Of a DNA stretch of 44,209 nucleotides, positions 36,406-44,209 are shown piece after piece; within the stretch, counting starts at the first letter, position 1, and each line of letters starts with the position of its first letter. This stretch comes from Rugamonas violacea. Its GTDB lineage: Bacteria; Pseudomonadota; Gammaproteobacteria; Burkholderiales; Burkholderiaceae_D. The stretch covers positions 1 through 44,209 of the forward strand of contig NZ_JAEMNU010000105.1 of the NCBI RefSeq assembly GCF_016461825.1, written 5' to 3'. Below the pieces are notes generated by a model. That model had not been told where the DNA came from, did no database searches, and was given only the letters and a program-made list of their open reading frames with translations. The position numbers and the translations under genes were made by a program.

Positions 36406-38016
36406 TTGTCCACCGTTTTAGATGCCGCCACGTCCGCCGCCGTGTACCTCAAGCCCGAAGTGAAGCTCGAACCGCTGGTGTGCCGCTGGTACGCCTGGTC
36501 CTACCTGATCGCGCCGGCGCAACTGGCCCTGCATATCACCTACCGCATACTGCCCCTGTTGCAATCGTTCGCCGCGAATCCCTCGGTGCACGTCTCGGCC
36601 AACAGCGATCCTTCCATGTACGGCGGCCCGTTTGTCGCCCTGCTCGATGCCGATGTGGAGCGGGTCAGGCAGTTGATCGAGCAAACCCAGTTGAACTGCG
36701 CCGAGCTGATCGAATTCGCCCAGCAATTGCGCGCCCTGGATGCGCAATTGCAAAGCCAGGCGACGGGCTTTTCGATGAACGAATACTATGCCCAACTGCC
36801 GGCGGCGCTGCAGGGCCTGGTCGAATTGTTGTACAACATCCACCACCATCCGAGCCTGCGCCTGTTCGAAGCGCTCATGTACGAAGCCGACCTGAGCGGC
36901 CCGACCCAGGAGATCATGTTGCAGGAGGTGGGCGAACAGCAGCGCCACTTCTTCATGAGCACGCCACGCCTGGACGTGCCGGGCAGCCTCTCGTTCAAGA
37001 TGAAATTCTCCGACCGCCGCCTCGACGCGCTGGCCAGGATGCGCAGCACGGCCGCGCCGCTGGGCGAGATCGCCCGCCTGTTCGACGTCACGCCCGAGCA
37101 GATGCCGGTCTTCGCCAGCTTCTTCAGCCCGCGCGCGCCGGGCAGCAAGGGCCAGCAGGGCTACACCGGCCAGGGCGTGCGCATGCGCTATTTCGGCCAC
37201 GCCTGCGTGCTGTTCCAGACCGACGATGTGGCGATCCTGTTCGATCCCTTCGTCAGTCTGGAAGACAAGGACGACCATCGATTGACGATGAACGACTTGC
37301 CCGAGGTGATAGATTACGTGGTCATCACCCATTCGCACCAGGACCATTTCAGCCCCGAAATGCTGATCCAGTTGCGCCACCGCGTCAAGCGCGTGGTGGT
37401 GCCCGCCAACAACAGCGGCAACATCACCGATCCATCGATGAAACTGGTGTTGAAGGAACTCGGCTTCGAGACGGTCGACGTGCTCGACGTGCTCGACCGC
37501 GTGGAACTGCCCGGCGGTCATCTGCTCAGTTTGCCGTTCACGGGCGAACACGCCGATCTCGACATCTACAGCAAACAAGCGCTGCTGCTCGAAATCAAGA
37601 ACAAGAAATTCATGTTCCTGGTCGACTCCGACGGCCGCGACGCCGTCCTGTACGAGCGCATCATGCGCAAGATCGGCCCGGTGGATGTCTTGTTCATCGG
37701 CATGGAGTGCCAGGGCGCGCCGCTGAACTGGCTGTACGAGCCCCTGCTCGGCAAGCAAATCAATCGCCGCAACAACGAGTCGCGCCGCCTGTCCGGCGCC
37801 GACTCCGAACGGGCCTGGAATATCCAGTCGCGCATCAAGGCGCCGCAGGTGTTTGTCTACGCGATGGGGCAGGAACCGTGGATGCAATACATCATGGGAC
37901 TGCAATACCAGCCGGACAGCATCCAGCTGACCGAGTCCGACAAGTTCATCGCGCAATGCCAGGCCAGCGGCACCCAGGCCGAACGGCTGTTCGGCTCGCG
38001 CGAGATCATCTTCTAA
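36406..38016 (+). CDS. CmlA-type diiron beta-hydroxylase (metallo-beta-lactamase fold)
   Basis: This 536-residue protein has an N-terminal helical domain (about 1-245) and a metallo-beta-lactamase-fold domain. It resembles CmlA, the diiron monooxygenase that beta-hydroxylates an aminoacyl group on an NRPS carrier in chloramphenicol biosynthesis. HSHQDH gives His309, His311, Asp313 and His314; Glu381 and Asp407 follow. As I remember CmlA (His305, His307, Asp309, His310, Glu377, Asp403), every ligand is shifted by exactly four, so the cluster site is intact. Glu replaces the His that hydrolytic relatives use, which argues against a lactamase. The likely substrate is the Tyr/Phe of module 3 (inference). 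Translation appears to start at TTG 36406 with GAGGAGAAG upstream. It is the last gene of the operon and is followed by a strong terminator. Confidence 0.9.
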   Translation: MSTVLDAATSAAVYLKPEVKLEPLVCRWYAWSYLIAPAQLALHITYRILPLLQSFAANPSVHVSANSDPSMYGGPFVALLDADVERVRQLIEQTQLNCAELIEFAQQLRALDAQLQSQATGFSMNEYYAQLPAALQGLVELLYNIHHHPSLRLFEALMYEADLSGPTQEIMLQEVGEQQRHFFMSTPRLDVPGSLSFKMKFSDRRLDALARMRSTAAPLGEIARLFDVTPEQMPVFASFFSPRAPGSKGQQGYTGQGVRMRYFGHACVLFQTDDVAILFDPFVSLEDKDDHRLTMNDLPEVIDYVVITHSHQDHFSPEMLIQLRHRVKRVVVPANNSGNITDPSMKLVLKELGFETVDVLDVLDRVELPGGHLLSLPFTGEHADLDIYSKQALLLEIKNKKFMFLVDSDGRDAVLYERIMRKIGPVDVLFIGMECQGAPLNWLYEPLLGKQINRRNNESRRLSGADSERAWNIQSRIKAPQVFVYAMGQEPWMQYIMGLQYQPDSIQLTESDKFIAQCQASGTQAERLFGSREIIF

Positions 38017-38067
38017 AGATTGTCTTCTAAAGCAACAAAGTGCGCCCATGGCGGGCGCGGCGGAGTA

Positions 38068-38105
38068 AAAGCAAACGGCCCGGCAATGCCCGGGCCGTTT
38101 GCTTT
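38068..38105. terminator. Bidirectional terminator between convergent genes
   Basis: A 16-bp perfect stem (AAAGCAAACGGCCCGG paired with CCGGGCCGTTTGCTTT) encloses the 6-nt loop CAATGC. A-rich sequence before it and T-rich sequence in its distal arm make it usable in both directions. It lies 51 nt after the hydroxylase stop and 41 nt from the end of the convergent peptidase gene, and it marks the right border of the biosynthetic cluster. Confidence 0.85.
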
Positions 38106-38146
38106 GCCGCCCGCGACCGCGCGGGTCCCGGGGCGCCTTGCCGCCT

Positions 38147-40492
38147 TTACCGCGCCGGCGTGCCGGCCAGCGCGGCCGCTCCCTGGCCGCCGGCCAGCTC
38201 CAGCGTCGGCTTGAACTGCATGATGCGCGTGAGCTGGGTCGTATCGCTGCGGCCCAGCGGTTCGACCATCATGGCCGCGGGGCGCGGCTGCACCGCGCTG
38301 GCCGGCAACTCGTAGCTGACGTCGCGGACGCGGACATTGAACGGCTGGCCCGGCTTGAGGTTCAAGCGCACCTGCAGCGCCTGGCTTGCCATGCCGTCCG
38401 CCTCCAGGCGCCAATGCGCCGTTTCGCCGCTGGTAAACGGCCGTCCCTGCACGGTGGAACTTTGCACCGCGATATTGTCCACAAACACCAGCAACTTGGG
38501 CGCGCGCCGTGCCGAGGCGATCTCCAGCGTGACGCTGCGCAGCGCGCCGTCGCTGCGGTCCTCGACCAGCGTCAGCACGGGAGCGGCCTGGTGCGAGGCC
38601 GGCGCCGGCTGCGCCCACAAGGGTGGCGCGCGCACGCCGAACACTTCCTTCACCACCGCCTGCTTCGGGCTGGCCGAAAAGAATTGCCGGTTCCAGCCAT
38701 CCAGTTGTTCGCTGTCGGACAACCAGTACGCCGCGCCGGCGTCCGGGTTCTCCGCGTAAAACACCGAGCTTGGCTGTGGATGCGCCGGGTCGAAGCCGGA
38801 ACTGAGGGCGCCGCCGAGCAGCAGGGCCAGGCTCGCCACCAAGGGCAGGAAGGGCAGGACGAAGCGCTGGCGCAAGGCCTGCAGCACGGGCGCAAGCATG
38901 CCAAGGAAGAGCATCAAGACCAGCACGCTAATGCCCAGCAGGCGCTGGGTCAGCGCGGTGTACAGCAGATGCATCAGAGGCGTAAAGATCAGCACGCCGG
39001 GCGCGGCGGCGGCCACCAGGACCAGCAGGCGCATGCCGGCCGACAGGGCCTGGCCGCGCGCCGAGAGTAGCCAGAGCAGCGCCAGCAAGACCGGCAGCGA
39101 CGGCCAGAAGAACAGGAAGCTGGCGCCAGGCAGCGCCAGGCTGGTCGCGATCAGGACCAGGCTGGCCAGCAACAGCGCGCCCAGCGTCAGCTCCAGCGGC
39201 TTGAAGCGGCGCTCCAGGCGCCCCATGATGGCGGCGAACAAGCCGACGGCGAGCGCGGAAAACGCCGCCAGATACCATGTGCCGTTATAAGTATTGCCAT
39301 GCGGCAGCAGCGCATAGCCGGGATGGATGATCGTCAGCAGCATCCATAGCGCCTGGCAAGCAGCGGCCACCACCGCGCAGCTCAGCAGCATGGCCAGCAG
39401 CGCCAGCCCGATACGCGCCGCGCCCACCTGCTGCACGCGCATCGCGCGCACCGTCACCCAGCCGAACAGCGCAAGCCACAACAGGCACAGCGGCAAGGCC
39501 AGCAACGCCGGATAGCTGACCACGCCGAACGCCGGCAGGTCGAAATAGATGCGGTTGTCGGCTTGTATATGGTTCAGGTCGCGATTGCCGAAATGGCGGG
39601 TCAGCGCCAGCATGATGTCGCCCAGGTGTTGCACACTGCCCTGGTCCAGCCGTTTAACAGTGTCGAGCTCGCTGTGATAGCTGTTGAAACCGTCGCCGGC
39701 CGCGAAATTCATGCCCGGCGTGCCATGTGCCTTGAAGACGCTCATGTCCGTATCGTTGGGCATCAGCCGGTACAACTCGTAGAGCAGCGAGCTGCCCAGC
39801 GGATGGGCGACCGCCTTCGACCATTCCTCGATCAGCTTGCCGTTGCCCGCGCTGGTTTCAAACATCCAGATGGGGCCGCTGTTGCCGCGGAATTCGAAAT
39901 TGAGCACCATCCCGACCGGATTCGGCCGCGCCGCCTGTTCCATGAACAACTGGGCGCCCATGGAGCCGATTTCCTCGCCATCGCTGAGCAGCACGATCAA
40001 GTCGTTTTGCAGCGGACCTTGGGCCTTGAGCACCTGCAGCGTCTCCAGGATGGCCGAGACCGAGGCGGAGTCGTCAGCCGCGCCCGGACTCGATGGCGCG
40101 GTGTCGTAGTGGGCCACCAGCATCAATGCCTTGCCCGGCGCGCGGCCTGGAATGCGCAGTACGATATTGCTGACCTGGGCGGCGCGCTCGTGCTTCGCCG
40201 ACACCACCGTTCCGCTCTGCACTTGCGCGACATAGCCGAGGGCCTTGATCTGTTCGAGCAGATAGGCACGCACCTGGGCATGCTCGGCGGTGCCCACCGC
40301 GTGCGGCGCACGGGCCAAGCGCTCGACATGGCGCATCGCGCGCGCGGAAGAAAACCCGGTCGCGCCGGCGCCGGATGGGGCCGGCACGCCGATGTGACGC
40401 AGTCCGACCGCCACCAGGGCCAGCAGTGCGGTGACTGCGAGCAACGCACTCCACCAGGAGGCCGACTTCCTTCCTACAGCTTGCTGCGACAT
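38147..40492 (-). CDS. Membrane-anchored M28 family metallopeptidase
   Basis: This 781-residue protein has an N-terminal membrane anchor (about residues 12-32), an M28 zinc aminopeptidase domain (about 50-300), some eight transmembrane helices (about 325-580) and a C-terminal soluble domain (about 600-781). Zinc ligands are visible in AHYDTAPSSPGAADD (His128, Asp130, Asp140), DGEEIG (Glu173-Glu174) and GFNSYHSELDT. The layout resembles the Fxna/Pff1-like M28 membrane peptidases, with the catalytic domain outside the cytoplasm. The ATG at 40492 has AAGGAAAG upstream. It points toward the biosynthetic cluster but is separated from it by a terminator. I see no evidence that it belongs to the pathway, although a role in processing a peptide product cannot be excluded. 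Confidence 0.9.
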   Translation of the reverse strand: MSQQAVGRKSASWWSALLAVTALLALVAVGLRHIGVPAPSGAGATGFSSARAMRHVERLARAPHAVGTAEHAQVRAYLLEQIKALGYVAQVQSGTVVSAKHERAAQVSNIVLRIPGRAPGKALMLVAHYDTAPSSPGAADDSASVSAILETLQVLKAQGPLQNDLIVLLSDGEEIGSMGAQLFMEQAARPNPVGMVLNFEFRGNSGPIWMFETSAGNGKLIEEWSKAVAHPLGSSLLYELYRLMPNDTDMSVFKAHGTPGMNFAAGDGFNSYHSELDTVKRLDQGSVQHLGDIMLALTRHFGNRDLNHIQADNRIYFDLPAFGVVSYPALLALPLCLLWLALFGWVTVRAMRVQQVGAARIGLALLAMLLSCAVVAAACQALWMLLTIIHPGYALLPHGNTYNGTWYLAAFSALAVGLFAAIMGRLERRFKPLELTLGALLLASLVLIATSLALPGASFLFFWPSLPVLLALLWLLSARGQALSAGMRLLVLVAAAAPGVLIFTPLMHLLYTALTQRLLGISVLVLMLFLGMLAPVLQALRQRFVLPFLPLVASLALLLGGALSSGFDPAHPQPSSVFYAENPDAGAAYWLSDSEQLDGWNRQFFSASPKQAVVKEVFGVRAPPLWAQPAPASHQAAPVLTLVEDRSDGALRSVTLEIASARRAPKLLVFVDNIAVQSSTVQGRPFTSGETAHWRLEADGMASQALQVRLNLKPGQPFNVRVRDVSYELPASAVQPRPAAMMVEPLGRSDTTQLTRIMQFKPTLELAGGQGAAALAGTPAR

Positions 40493-40772
40493 ATTCTTTC
40501 CTTATTTGCAAGAATGAACTGCCGAGGCTAGCATGTTGGCTTTTTAATTACCAACACTTTTTTGTCTTTAAGGCAAGCTTGCAACATCCGTCCCGGGGCC
40601 GGCGATGTCACGTAAAATGCCAGCCCCGATAGCACGCGCGCCGCTGCCTTGACGTCCCGCAAGATTGCCGTTGGCTTCAAAGCGTTGCTTTTGATAAAAT
40701 ACGCCTTTGGGCGACGCATGGCGGTATGATTCGAGCATAGCGCGCTGCCCGCCAACGTTTCGAAGGATTAAC
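40493..40772. promoter_or_regulatory. Divergent promoter region of the peptidase and gmk
   Basis: This 280-nt gap separates the divergent peptidase and guanylate kinase genes. A plausible plus-strand promoter is TTGGCT (40671-40676), an 18-nt spacer, then TAAAAT (40695-40700). A weak dyad TGTTGG-N11-CCAACA lies at 40534-40556, 42 nt before the peptidase start. I see no gene in it. Confidence 0.5.
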
Positions 40773-41411
40773 ATGACCCAAGCCAACGCCTTCTCCGGCA
40801 GCCTGTTCATGGTGGTGGCGCCCTCCGGCGCCGGAAAATCGACCCTGGTCAACGCATTGCTGGCGCAGGAACCGGCCATCAAGCTGTCGATTTCCACCAC
40901 CACCCGCCCGCCCCGCCCGGGCGAAACCCACGGCAAGGAGTACTACTTCACCAGCGCCGAGGACTTCGTCGCGCGCGCCGGCGCCGGTGAGTTCCTGGAA
41001 TGGGCCGAGGTGCACGGCAACTACTATGGCACTTCGCGCATCATGGTCGAGCAGCAGATGAAGACCGGCACCGACATCCTGCTGGAGATCGATTGGCAGG
41101 GCGCCCGCCAGGTCAAGAAGCAATTCCCCCAGGCCGCCGGCATCTTCATTTTGCCGCCCTCGATCGCCGCGCTGGAGGAGCGTTTGAACAAGCGCGCCAC
41201 CGACGAACCGCACGTGATCACGCGGCGCCTGCTGGCGGCCGGCGGCGAAATCGCCCACGCTCCGGAGTTCGAGTATGCTATCATCAACGAAGAATTTTCG
41301 GTCGCCCTGTCGGAGCTGAGCGCGATCGTCCGAGCGGCCCGTTGCCGGTTTGCGCAACAAGCGGCCCGCAACGCCTCTCTGTTCGCCCAGTTGGGCATCC
41401 ACGCCGAATAA
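40773..41411 (+). CDS. gmk: Guanylate kinase
   Basis: This 212-residue cytoplasmic enzyme phosphorylates GMP to GDP with ATP. It has the P-loop APSGAGKST (residues 16-24), the GMP-binding region [19 protein letters not shown] and [12 protein letters not shown], all standard for the family, and normal length. I place the start at ATG 40773, with GAAGGATTAAC before it, instead of an in-frame codon 66 nt upstream that adds residues not found in the family. It lies 25 nt before rpoZ, the usual proteobacterial order with spoT next. GMP kinase activity connects with the guanine nucleotide and (p)ppGpp metabolism of its neighbours. Confidence 0.97.
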   Translation: MTQANAFSGSLFMVVAPSGAGKSTLVNALLAQEPAIKLSISTTTRPPRPGETHGKEYYFTSAEDFVARAGAGEFLEWAEVHGNYYGTSRIMVEQQMKTGTDILLEIDWQGARQVKKQFPQAAGIFILPPSIAALEERLNKRATDEPHVITRRLLAAGGEIAHAPEFEYAIINEEFSVALSELSAIVRAARCRFAQQAARNASLFAQLGIHAE

Positions 41412-41436
41412 AAAACACCACGCTAGAGGAATCAAG

Positions 41437-41640
41437 ATGGCCCGTATTACTATTGAAGATTGTCTGAAAACCATTCCTAACCGCTTCCAGCTGACCCTGG
41501 CCGCGACCTATCGCGCGCGCCAACTGCTGCAAGGCCACACCCCGAAGGTCGAAGCCAAGGACAAGCCGACCGTCGTCGCCCTGCGCGAAATCGCCGCCGG
41601 CAAGGTCGGCATTGAAATGTTGAAAAAGGTTCCAATGTAA
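41437..41640 (+). CDS. rpoZ: RNA polymerase omega subunit
   Basis: This 67-residue protein starts [10 protein letters not shown] and contains [16 protein letters not shown] and [15 protein letters not shown], the conserved omega core that clamps the beta-prime subunit. The length is normal for betaproteobacteria. The ATG at 41437 has AGAGGAATCAAG upstream. It is placed between gmk and spoT as in most proteobacteria. Omega is part of one of the ppGpp binding sites on RNA polymerase in proteobacteria, so its co-location with the ppGpp synthetase/hydrolase is functionally consistent. Confidence 0.97.
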   Translation: MARITIEDCLKTIPNRFQLTLAATYRARQLLQGHTPKVEAKDKPTVVALREIAAGKVGIEMLKKVPM

Positions 41641-41748
41641 GTTGGGAACCGGCGTTCCTTTGCAGTGAGCGTGGCGCGGTAGTTCAGGCACCAATTGTAA
41701 AAAATTTGACATTCGCACTGCGTCACACTGCGACGGACCGCACCCTGT

Positions 41749-44052
41749 ATGAACCTGAATCCGGCCGACATTCCCACCAGCGGCAAGCCCGCCACGCGGG
41801 CCACCAGCCCGGCCAACGCGCCGGGTCCGGTCACGTCCGGCGCCAACGCCAACGGCGCCTCGGGCGCCGGCATCGTCTCGGCCTCGCCGCTGGCGACGCC
41901 GACCCTGACCGCCGGCGTCGCCTCGGTGAGCCACCTGAGCGAGAAGCTGGCCGAATACCTCAGCCCGGCCGACCTGAAGAAGGTCAAGGAAGCTTACCGC
42001 TTCTCTGACGAGATGCACCTGGGCCAGGTGCGCAAGTCCGGCGAACCCTACATCTCCCATCCGATCGCCGTCGCCGAAATCTGCGCCGACTGGAAGCTCG
42101 ACGCCCAGGCCATCATGGCGGCCCTGCTGCACGACGTGATGGAGGACCAGGACGTCAAGAAGGACGAGCTGATCGAGCGCTTCGGCGCGCCCGTCGCCAG
42201 CCTGGTCGACGGCCTGTCCAAACTGGAGAAGATCGAGTTCCAGAGCCAGATCGAGGCGCAGGCGGAGAATTTCCGCAAGATGCTGCTGGCCATGGCCTCG
42301 GACGTGCGCGTCATCCTGATCAAGCTGGCCGACCGGCTGCACAATATGCGCACCCTCGAGGTGATGGCGCCGGCCAAGAAGGCCCGCATCGCCAGCGAGA
42401 CGATGGAAGTGTACGTGCCGATCGCCCACCGCCTCGGCCTCAACAACATCTACCGCGAGCTGCAGGACCTGTCCTTCTCGCACCTGTATCCGCTGCGCTA
42501 CCGCACGCTGGCCAAGGCGGTCAAGGCGGCGCGCGGCAACCGCCGCGAGGTGGTCAAGAAGATCCTCGAGTCGGTCAAGAGCACGCTGTCGATGGCCAAC
42601 ATCGAGGCCGAGGTGTACGGCCGCGAGAAGACGCTGTACGGCATCTACCGCAAGATGCGCGGCAAGCATTTGTCGTTCTCGCAGGTGCTCGACGTCTACG
42701 GTTTCCGCGTCGTGGTCGACAGCTTCCCCAACTGCTACGTCGCGCTGGGCACGCTGCACTCGCTGTACAAGCCGATGCCGGGCAAGTTCAAGGACTACAT
42801 CGCGATCCGCAAGCTGAACGGCTACCAGTCGCTGCACACCACCCTGATCGGCCCCTACGGCACGCCGGTCGAGTTCCAGATCCGCACCCAGGAGATGCAC
42901 CGCACCGCCGAATCGGGCGTCGCCGCGCATTGGCTGTACAAGAACGGCGAGTCCAACCTGACCGACCTGCAACAGCGCACCCACGCCTGGCTGCAATCGC
43001 TGCTCGACATCCAGCAGCAGACCGGCGACTCGGCCGAGTTCCTCGAACACGTCAAGGTCGACCTGTTCCCCGACTCGGTCTACGTGTTCACGCCGAAGTC
43101 GAAGATCATCGCCCTGCCGCGCGGCGCCACGCCGATCGACTTCGCCTATTCGATCCACACCGGCATCGGCGACCACACGGTGTCGGTCAACATCAACGGC
43201 GAGACCGCCTCGCTGCGCACCGAGCTGCGCAACGGCGACATCGTCGAGATCGTCACCGATTCGAACTCGCGGCCCAGCCCGACCTGGCTGTCGTTCGTGC
43301 GCACCGGCAAGGCGCGCTCGGCCATCCGCCACCACCTACGCACCATCAACCTGCCCGAGTCGATCGTGCTGGGCCAGCAGTTGCTGGCGCAGGCGCTGAC
43401 CACGCTGGGGTTGAACCCGGTGATGGAGGAGCAACTGATCGAGCGCCTGCTCAACGAGTCCAGCGCCAAGTCGCTCGACGAGTTGTTCGCCGACATCGGC
43501 ATCGGCAAGCGCATGGCGGCGCTGGTGGCGCGCCACATCTTCGGCCTGATCGGCGGCGAATCGGCCAGCGCGCCGATCGACCACAACAGCGCCGCCGAGC
43601 TCGACCCGGTGACCATCTGCGGCAGCGAGGGCGTCTCGGTGCAACTGGCGCAGTGCTGCCTGCCGATTCCCGGCGACCAGATCATCGGCCAGTTGCGCCG
43701 CGACCAGGGTTTGCAGGTGCACACCACCGACTGCACGCTGGCCAAGCGGCAAAAGGCCAAGGAGCCGGACCGCTGGATCGCCGTCAAATGGGGCACCGAG
43801 CTGAACCGCCGTTTCGACAGCCGCATCAAGCTGTTGATCAACAACGAAAAGGGCATCCTGGCCCGCGTCGCCGCCGAGATCGGCGAGTCCGACGCCAACA
43901 TCACCTATGTTGGCATGGACGAGGACAAGGAACACGTGCTGCACCAGTTGCGCTTCACCATCCAGGTGAAGGACCGGGTGCACCTGGCCGGCCTGCTGCG
44001 CAATGTGCGCCGCGTCGTCGGCGTCAACCGCATCCTGCGCGAACGCAGCTAG
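41749..44052 (+). CDS. spoT: Bifunctional (p)ppGpp synthetase/hydrolase
   Basis: This 767-residue RSH protein controls the stringent response by making and degrading (p)ppGpp. The HD hydrolase domain (about residues 85-230) has His104 in YISHPIAVAE, HDVMED (128-133) and KLADRLHNMRTL. The synthetase domain (about 280-425) has YGREKTLYGIYRKM, VYGFRVVVD and the EFQIRT/MHRTAESGVAAHW stretch. TGS (about 445-505) and C-terminal ACT (about 690-767) regulatory domains follow. With an intact HDxxED motif it is expected to be bifunctional, like SpoT/Rel, not a RelA. The first 60 or so residues are a Pro/Ala/Ser/Thr-rich tail absent from E. coli SpoT; the conserved part begins near residue 61, so a later start is possible but no strong site for one is seen. 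It is separated from rpoZ by 108 nt. Confidence 0.96.
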   Translation: MNLNPADIPTSGKPATRATSPANAPGPVTSGANANGASGAGIVSASPLATPTLTAGVASVSHLSEKLAEYLSPADLKKVKEAYRFSDEMHLGQVRKSGEPYISHPIAVAEICADWKLDAQAIMAALLHDVMEDQDVKKDELIERFGAPVASLVDGLSKLEKIEFQSQIEAQAENFRKMLLAMASDVRVILIKLADRLHNMRTLEVMAPAKKARIASETMEVYVPIAHRLGLNNIYRELQDLSFSHLYPLRYRTLAKAVKAARGNRREVVKKILESVKSTLSMANIEAEVYGREKTLYGIYRKMRGKHLSFSQVLDVYGFRVVVDSFPNCYVALGTLHSLYKPMPGKFKDYIAIRKLNGYQSLHTTLIGPYGTPVEFQIRTQEMHRTAESGVAAHWLYKNGESNLTDLQQRTHAWLQSLLDIQQQTGDSAEFLEHVKVDLFPDSVYVFTPKSKIIALPRGATPIDFAYSIHTGIGDHTVSVNINGETASLRTELRNGDIVEIVTDSNSRPSPTWLSFVRTGKARSAIRHHLRTINLPESIVLGQQLLAQALTTLGLNPVMEEQLIERLLNESSAKSLDELFADIGIGKRMAALVARHIFGLIGGESASAPIDHNSAAELDPVTICGSEGVSVQLAQCCLPIPGDQIIGQLRRDQGLQVHTTDCTLAKRQKAKEPDRWIAVKWGTELNRRFDSRIKLLINNEKGILARVAAEIGESDANITYVGMDEDKEHVLHQLRFTIQVKDRVHLAGLLRNVRRVVGVNRILRERS

Positions 44053-44129
44053 GGCGCGGCTCCGGTTCGGCGGCAGTGTTTGCGGCTTGGGCTGGCAGGT
44101 TCGCCGACAAAACCCAAGGGCGCAAACCT

Positions 44130-44157
44130 GGGGTCGGACCCAGAGGGGTCCGACCCC
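44130..44157. repeat. 12-bp palindromic hairpin after spoT (REP-like element or terminator)
   Basis: GGGGTCGGACCC and GGGTCCGACCCC form a perfect 12-bp stem around the 4-nt loop AGAG, 78 nt after the spoT stop. There is no T-tract, so it is not a classical terminator. I recall very similar GGGGTCGGACCC palindromes scattered through Oxalobacteraceae genomes, which suggests a REP-like repeat. Only one copy is present in this window. Confidence 0.6.
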
Positions 44158-44209
44158 GGCTCTTCGCCGCTGGGGTTTAGCCGCTCAGCCCACATTCTGC
44201 CTGCGGGCA

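Noticed and set aside
36406..38016. Reading the metallo-beta-lactamase fold as an antibiotic-resistance hydrolase
   Set aside because: The ligand pattern with Glu381 in place of His, the long N-terminal domain and the biosynthetic context all match CmlA-type oxygenases.
36418..38049. Long minus-strand frame (543 codons) opposite the CmlA-like gene, and a plus-strand frame at 36480-38030
   Set aside because: The CmlA-like frame has clear family motifs and a ribosome binding site; the other two are composition artefacts.
41284..43335. Minus-strand frame of 683 codons opposite gmk/rpoZ/spoT
   Set aside because: It is antisense to three well-conserved housekeeping genes and has no domain signature.

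Overview
The window looks like a high-GC betaproteobacterial chromosome, most likely an Oxalobacteraceae member (Massilia/Duganella/Janthinobacterium type). The grounds are base composition, the gmk-rpoZ-spoT order at the right end, and the style of the proteins. I made this assignment by recognition, not by a database search.

Positions 1-32762 (minus strand) hold most of a lipopeptide biosynthetic gene cluster. Reading in the direction of transcription from about 32762 down to 1, the order is: HlyD/MacA-type membrane-fusion protein, MacB-type ABC ATPase, double-FtsX permease, small ParB/SbnI-like protein, fatty acyl-AMP ligase (FAAL), stand-alone acyl carrier protein, a five-module NRPS of 5321 residues, and a second NRPS that overlaps it by 8 nt and runs off the left edge after three complete modules. 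At least eight residues are encoded, with a ninth condensation domain just beginning. No thioesterase is in view. From the A-domain pocket residues I read: acyl-Gly-Glu-Tyr(or Phe)-Asn-X5-(D)Glx-(Val/Leu/Ile)-X8-... . X5 and X8 have pockets I do not recognise. One dual epimerisation/condensation domain, in module 7, predicts a D residue at position 6.

Positions 32763-33400 form a divergent, locally very AT-rich control region. It has a consensus -35 box, a perfect 12-bp inverted repeat and a 54-codon small ORF behind a strong ribosome binding site. Positions 33401-38016 (plus strand) are a four-gene tailoring operon: SbnA-like and SbnB-like enzymes, which together make L-2,3-diaminopropionate (Dap) from O-phosphoserine and glutamate, a SyrP/TauD-type Fe(II)/2-oxoglutarate hydroxylase, and a CmlA-type diiron beta-hydroxylase. 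The ParB-like protein on the other strand resembles the free-serine kinase SbnI, so the Dap pathway appears to be split across the two divergent operons. Together the genes suggest a lipopeptide that contains Dap and one or more beta-hydroxylated residues, started with a FAAL-activated fatty acid and exported by a MacAB-like pump.

Positions 38017-38146 hold a strong bidirectional terminator. Then come a membrane-anchored M28 metallopeptidase (minus strand) and the housekeeping genes gmk, rpoZ and spoT (plus strand). The window ends in a 12-bp palindrome that could be a REP-like element or a terminator. I see no tRNA, rRNA, CRISPR array, insertion sequence or transcriptional regulator gene.
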